Shown here: positions 60,341 through 64,000 of the stretch, piece by piece
Position numbering within the stretch: position 1 is the first letter of the stretch
How the letters are laid out: each line of letters begins with the position of its first letter
Assembly (NCBI GenBank): GCA_013433145.1
Contig: CM024168.1
Location: forward strand, 8,812,184 to 8,876,183
From: Ascaris suum
Lineage: Eukaryota > Nematoda > Chromadorea > Rhabditida > Ascarididae
Direction: 5' to 3'
Length of the DNA stretch: 64,000 bases
Made by a program: the position numbers and the translations under genes
The notes under the pieces: model-generated
What the model was told of the DNA's origin: nothing
What the model saw: the letters and a program-made list of their open reading frames with translations, nothing else
The model's database searches: none

Positions 60341-63329
60341 TCAGCAGAAATTGCATGATTTTGGACAATATTCACGTTTTACTTCGAGTGAATATCCACT
60401 ATTGGAGCAGAATCCGTTGCCCACCCACGTCGAACAGCTGCAAACAAAAAACTATCAATTAACGAAGTTTGTCGTTGTGCAAAATGCTGGTACACTCACG
60501 AAGTTGAGTGCATTTTAACTGAAATTCACGCGTTCTAGAAGATAATACTCACCATTAATGCATTTGGTCTGCTTCAAAAACACTGCCTGGTAGCAATAAG
60601 TTCAGTGCGCCATCCAGACTTCTGTGCATAGCTACAAAAACAGATCTTCTGCCATGTCAATGAGTCCCTCAACAAAACTTGCAGTCACGTGAGGATAAGT
60701 CAAAACTCCCTCCATGAATTTAGTGACGCGCCGTTCATTCAGTTGTTTTAAGGCCCAAAGTTGCTGCCAGAATGTTGTCACCGTTGTAATGTTTGTATGG
60801 GCTAACGTAATTCCTAATCCATTTTTGCTCTTATAACGTCTCAGTGGGTTTCGCTTATAGCGATATCCATGATCGCTAGCCGACCCAGGACAGGACAGCG
60901 AATGGAGGAGTAATGGGTCGTTTCCTCCCAGAAATTTTCCGAAGCATTTCTCTGCGATTTTATCATTGTAAGCTTACAAAAGGAAAATTTGTTTCTGCAT
61001 TCGGGATTTGGTCCTTCAGATATCATTACATATAAAGCTGACTTCGTTAACCACCTCGCTATTTCCATTCATACAGCATCCAAGACTAGCTGCATCTCAC
61101 GTGGGACAAAGCGCTTGGCGAGTGGGAGGAGACGGGAAAAAAGTGAAGAGAACCTATTGTTTTTTCTTTTTGCCTTTATTTCCACTTCAGTTTTAAGAAT
61201 TCAAGCCTAGCGGCCGTACACATTCGGCAACTTTCCAAAACAATATATGGGAACATTTCGAGCTTGAGTCTTCTCTATCAATTATAATAAACATGCAAAT
61301 CTCTTCAACGGGACTAACCCCGGTTTATCGACGCAGGAACCAAGTGGACCAATCTTCGGCGCTGAAAGTGAATTACACTTATTGCACGTCTTTCCACATT
61401 TCTCTCGCAAAAGCCCTTCGTAACGCGTATCGTTACAGAGCGTCACATATTCTCGGCAATTGGGAATTGCGTCTTCGCATTGTCCTTAATACGATTCTCG
61501 TCCCTACTGTGTTGAAATGCTGATTAAGAATACATCATTTCTACATTCACTTCCAGGGATGTTAGAATGAGGTAAGGTGCTTAGAAGAGAATGCAACTAA
61601 TGCATTAGTTATCGTCTATTTCATAACACTGAAGGATTTTGCAGTGCTCCTTAAATAATCTCAAGAGAAAACCTTTTCTCACCACCAAATTTGTTAACTA
61701 GTCCTACACTGATTTAATTACCGCGACTTTTCGTTCTCAAATTTGATGGAAGAGTGCTACGTTGCACTTAAGTTATGCTTCCCATTATGACATTTCAGGT
61801 CTCTCCTCTTCCATCAGTGCTGTGAACGTAAGCAGCATTTTCATTTTCTTACTGCTTCGGCTTGAAGACACCATGAAAACGTTGTTGATTTTATAGTTTC
61901 AAAGGTGCGGAACATGCGAAATTGTCTTCTTCAATAGTCCAGTTTGAAACGTTTTTCTTGCTGTTAGCAGAAACGGATTCTTTATCTTCGGAATCTTCGT
62001 TTTTCTAAATTAAAAATCGTGTTCAATGAACGGCTCATTTGTAGTCGGAGTTTAACCGAAGCGATGAGGTCAGCGCCTCCCGCGTTCCGTGCATTCGCGT
62101 TGATTGTGTGCATGCACCAGAGTGTGCGTGTGTTTCCATGAATGTCTATGTGCTCGTCATTTTGTGTATCTATGTATGTGATAACTTCACCCATACCATT
62201 TGTTGCGCCAGCAGGAAGAATGATCCTGCGTTCAGCCCATTTTGCTTCTTATAAATGCTTTTCGCAGCGTTAAATTTTTATAGGGCCAACCTAGGGCCTT
62301 CCACGAGAATTTAAAACCACTCCATCGTGCAAAAAGGTAAACCGTGATATCGGTTGCCCCATTGGTTATAAGGAGCAGGTTCCTCATAATGTTTCATTGT
62401 GCACTGCCAAGTTTTACAAATGGCATCAAAAGTTTGCAATTGCGCTCTGTTTACTTGCCTAAAATTCAAATATGAAAAGCAAATCTGCATGCTTTGTTGC
62501 ATGTTGGAAGCAGAGAATGCCTTCTTTAAAAGTTTCCGCTCAGCACTTCACTACCCTCCATCCATTCAGGAACTTTTCAGTAATAGTTTTGACTCTCTTC
62601 TCATTCGCAAAACTTAAAAAGTTCACTTTTACATCACGTTATCTTTAGAGGATAGAGGGTAAATCCCTCAAAAAAATTCACAGAGTATCAAATGCTATAA
62701 TAAAGGCTGAAAAGGTGCGCGAAACTGACACAACATATGTTTTTCCGAACTTTACGTTTCCAAATGTCAACTAGTTCCATGGGTTTTCGACATGCTTCGA
62801 AAAATGTGCAAGAAATGGTTCATGTTTTACCTGATTCGACGGCTCCCACGATTATTCTAGGAAAGATTCGTTTCTATTCACCTTTGGAAATTTCCACTCA
62901 CAAAGCGCATTATGACGATATCGTACCTATGCGCATTTATCTGTACATCGGCTTCTCTGTCTGATGTTTCCAACTCGATAAAGATTGCAAATTTGGTGAG
63001 CGTGCTGTATATTCAAGGCTGATTCTAACTAGCAGCTTCCAAGTTGATTCATCATCCTCAAAAGCAGATGCACTCACTTAAAATGCGGAAAAACTGCCTG
63101 TATTCTATACTGCCGCATTTTCGATTTTCTCGGGTCAGGTCGCAAAAACAGCGTGCTTTGGATGTGATCGTAAAATAATCTGCTTTGTGAGTGCGATTGC
63201 ACAGATGGCCCATAAAATGAGAATAAATACAGCAACTTTGAATTACATGCCTGTTGTTGGGCAACGGCCGCATGTTGCTGGACACTGCTGAGACATGAAT
63301 TCGTAATGTTCATGTGAGTCACAAATGGC
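60341..63329 (-). CDS. Multi-ShKT-domain secreted protein, right copy, 3' part
   Basis: Minus-strand exons: 63329-63251, 61484-61319 and 60437-60341 (TGA 60343-60341). The 5' part lies beyond the window end, so signal peptide and start are unseen. Exon 1 here closes a ShKT domain (YEFMSQQCPATCGRC). Exon 2 holds a full domain, cysteine spacing 6-6-12-3-2 (QCEDAIPNCREYVTLC, then LLREKCGKTCNKC), and opens the last (GSCVDKPG). Exon 3 completes it (CSTWVGNGFCSNSGYSLEV, then REYCPKSCNFC), spacing 5-8-13-3-2, with the stop directly after the sixth cysteine. Joins are in phase only if the first intron uses a GC donor (ACAACAG|GCATGT). ShKT domains are disulphide-bonded, extracellular and often in series in nematodes. 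Whether an enzyme domain (astacin, tyrosinase) lies upstream cannot be told here. Confidence 0.8.
62860..62964 (+). repeat. Dispersed element with a KAHY-like frame, copy 3
   Basis: The plus frame reads LEISTHKAHYDDIVPMRIYL. It is opposite in strand to the ShKT gene whose intron it occupies. The left-arm counterpart near 51300-51345 has diverged and no longer keeps the KAHY residues. Confidence 0.4.
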
Positions 63330-63511
63330 CTGAAAAAAGAAAGCATGCAATACATGCAGTTCGATGCAGATTTGAAATTTTGCTGGAACATGTATGCCGC
63401 ATTCGGAAAATATAGTTCTGCTGCCATTCTCAGTGCATAGGCATCAGATTTTTCCGACGCGCTGCCAAGACAGCACGTCTTGCAGCCACTATGAAAGGTT
63501 TTCGTGCATTC

Positions 63512-63650
63512 TTAGCAGTAATTTGTTTTCCTCTCTGCTACAGATTTTGCTACACATTTGGATTCCTTGTCTTTCAGAAATCTCCACAGTATAGGTGACA
63601 TTTCCTCATCACTGTCGTTATCTCCGTAGGGCTGTATTGCCATCGTCGCT
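63512..63650 (-). CDS. Right copy of a shared unrecognised block, open
   Basis: The minus-strand frame reads PYGDNDSDEEMSPILWRFLK then DKESKCVAKSVAERKTNYC and TAA (63514-63512). It is preceded by an acceptor-like AATTGCAG near 63645. The last 24 codons align without indels to 52573-52647, with the stop in the same place. It lies upstream of the ShKT exon 63329-63251 on the same strand, so as a terminal exon it would belong to another transcript or an alternative ending. Unknown family. Confidence 0.35.
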
Positions 63651-64000
63651 GCAATTTGAATTAGGCAAATATGGGAAAACAGTTCGTCCCTGTTTACAAG
63701 TTCCAAGGTTTGTCACTTCCAGAACGTTCTGGAATGGAGTTGTAGTAGATGAGGCCACAGAAAGATATTTACAGATGCGCATTTTATAAGCTTCCACGAT
63801 ACACATTTTCAAAGAAAATGGAAGAAGGTGGGAGGTGCGATCTCTATTTGAATTATTGAATGGGCGCACATCAACATCTTCTTTCATCATGTGTTTCCAT
63901 ACATTTTACAAAGTAAAATAAAATGATGAAGTAGATAACGAACTGAGCATGTCCCAACTCGAAGCAGAGCTTGCTGCAGGTTATTTTCAAAATAGATGTT

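Larger units (their letters stand above)
59300..64000. repeat. Right arm of the diverged tandem duplication, runs off the window
   Basis: Counterpart of 47750-53110 in the same orientation (anchors given under the left arm). The counterpart of the left-arm exon 53338-53547 would fall near 64.24 kb, just outside. Homology is strongest in the ShKT exons and patchy between them, with many indels. Confidence 0.85.

Overview
This window is eukaryotic, and I read it as nematode DNA. The genes are split into short exons of about 80-200 nt with T-rich TTTCAG acceptors. One gene has an acceptor 8 nt upstream of its first ATG, which looks like a spliced-leader site. Cysteine-rich ShKT domains occur in series, as is common in nematode secreted proteins. 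Introns of up to 4.7 kb, low gene density, and TA and homopolymer tracts suit a large-intron nematode such as a strongylid. I cannot name the species. There are no bacterial operons, CRISPR arrays or phage features.

Layout. (1) 0.6-7.9 kb, plus strand: fragments of an unrecognised serine-rich gene, exon model incomplete. (2) 7.9-11.5 kb: intergenic, with a perfect 21-bp hairpin and one possible minus-strand exon. (3) 11.5-20.0 kb, plus: a mitochondrial OXA1/OXA1L membrane insertase with a mitochondrial presequence; one exon between 15.5 and 18.7 kb was not found. TA microsatellites sit in two introns. (4) 20.0-27.5 kb: mostly featureless, with one candidate exon. (5) 27.5-46.5 kb, plus: a complete 11-exon major facilitator transporter of SLC17-like type, 448 residues, every splice phase consistent. 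(6) 47.8-64.0 kb: two arms of an old, diverged tandem duplication with a period of about 11 kb, carrying minus-strand genes for secreted proteins with multiple ShKT domains. The right copy is intact as far as it can be read and runs off the window. The left copy has lost structural cysteines and its reading frame, so I call it a pseudogene. (7) 53.6-58.9 kb, between the arms: candidate exons only.

The genes do not form a pathway. The insertase acts in the mitochondrial inner membrane, the transporter in a cell or vesicle membrane, and the ShKT proteins would be secreted. The strongest story is the ShKT duplication: domain-by-domain cysteine loss in one copy, and a GC/GT splice-donor choice in the other.
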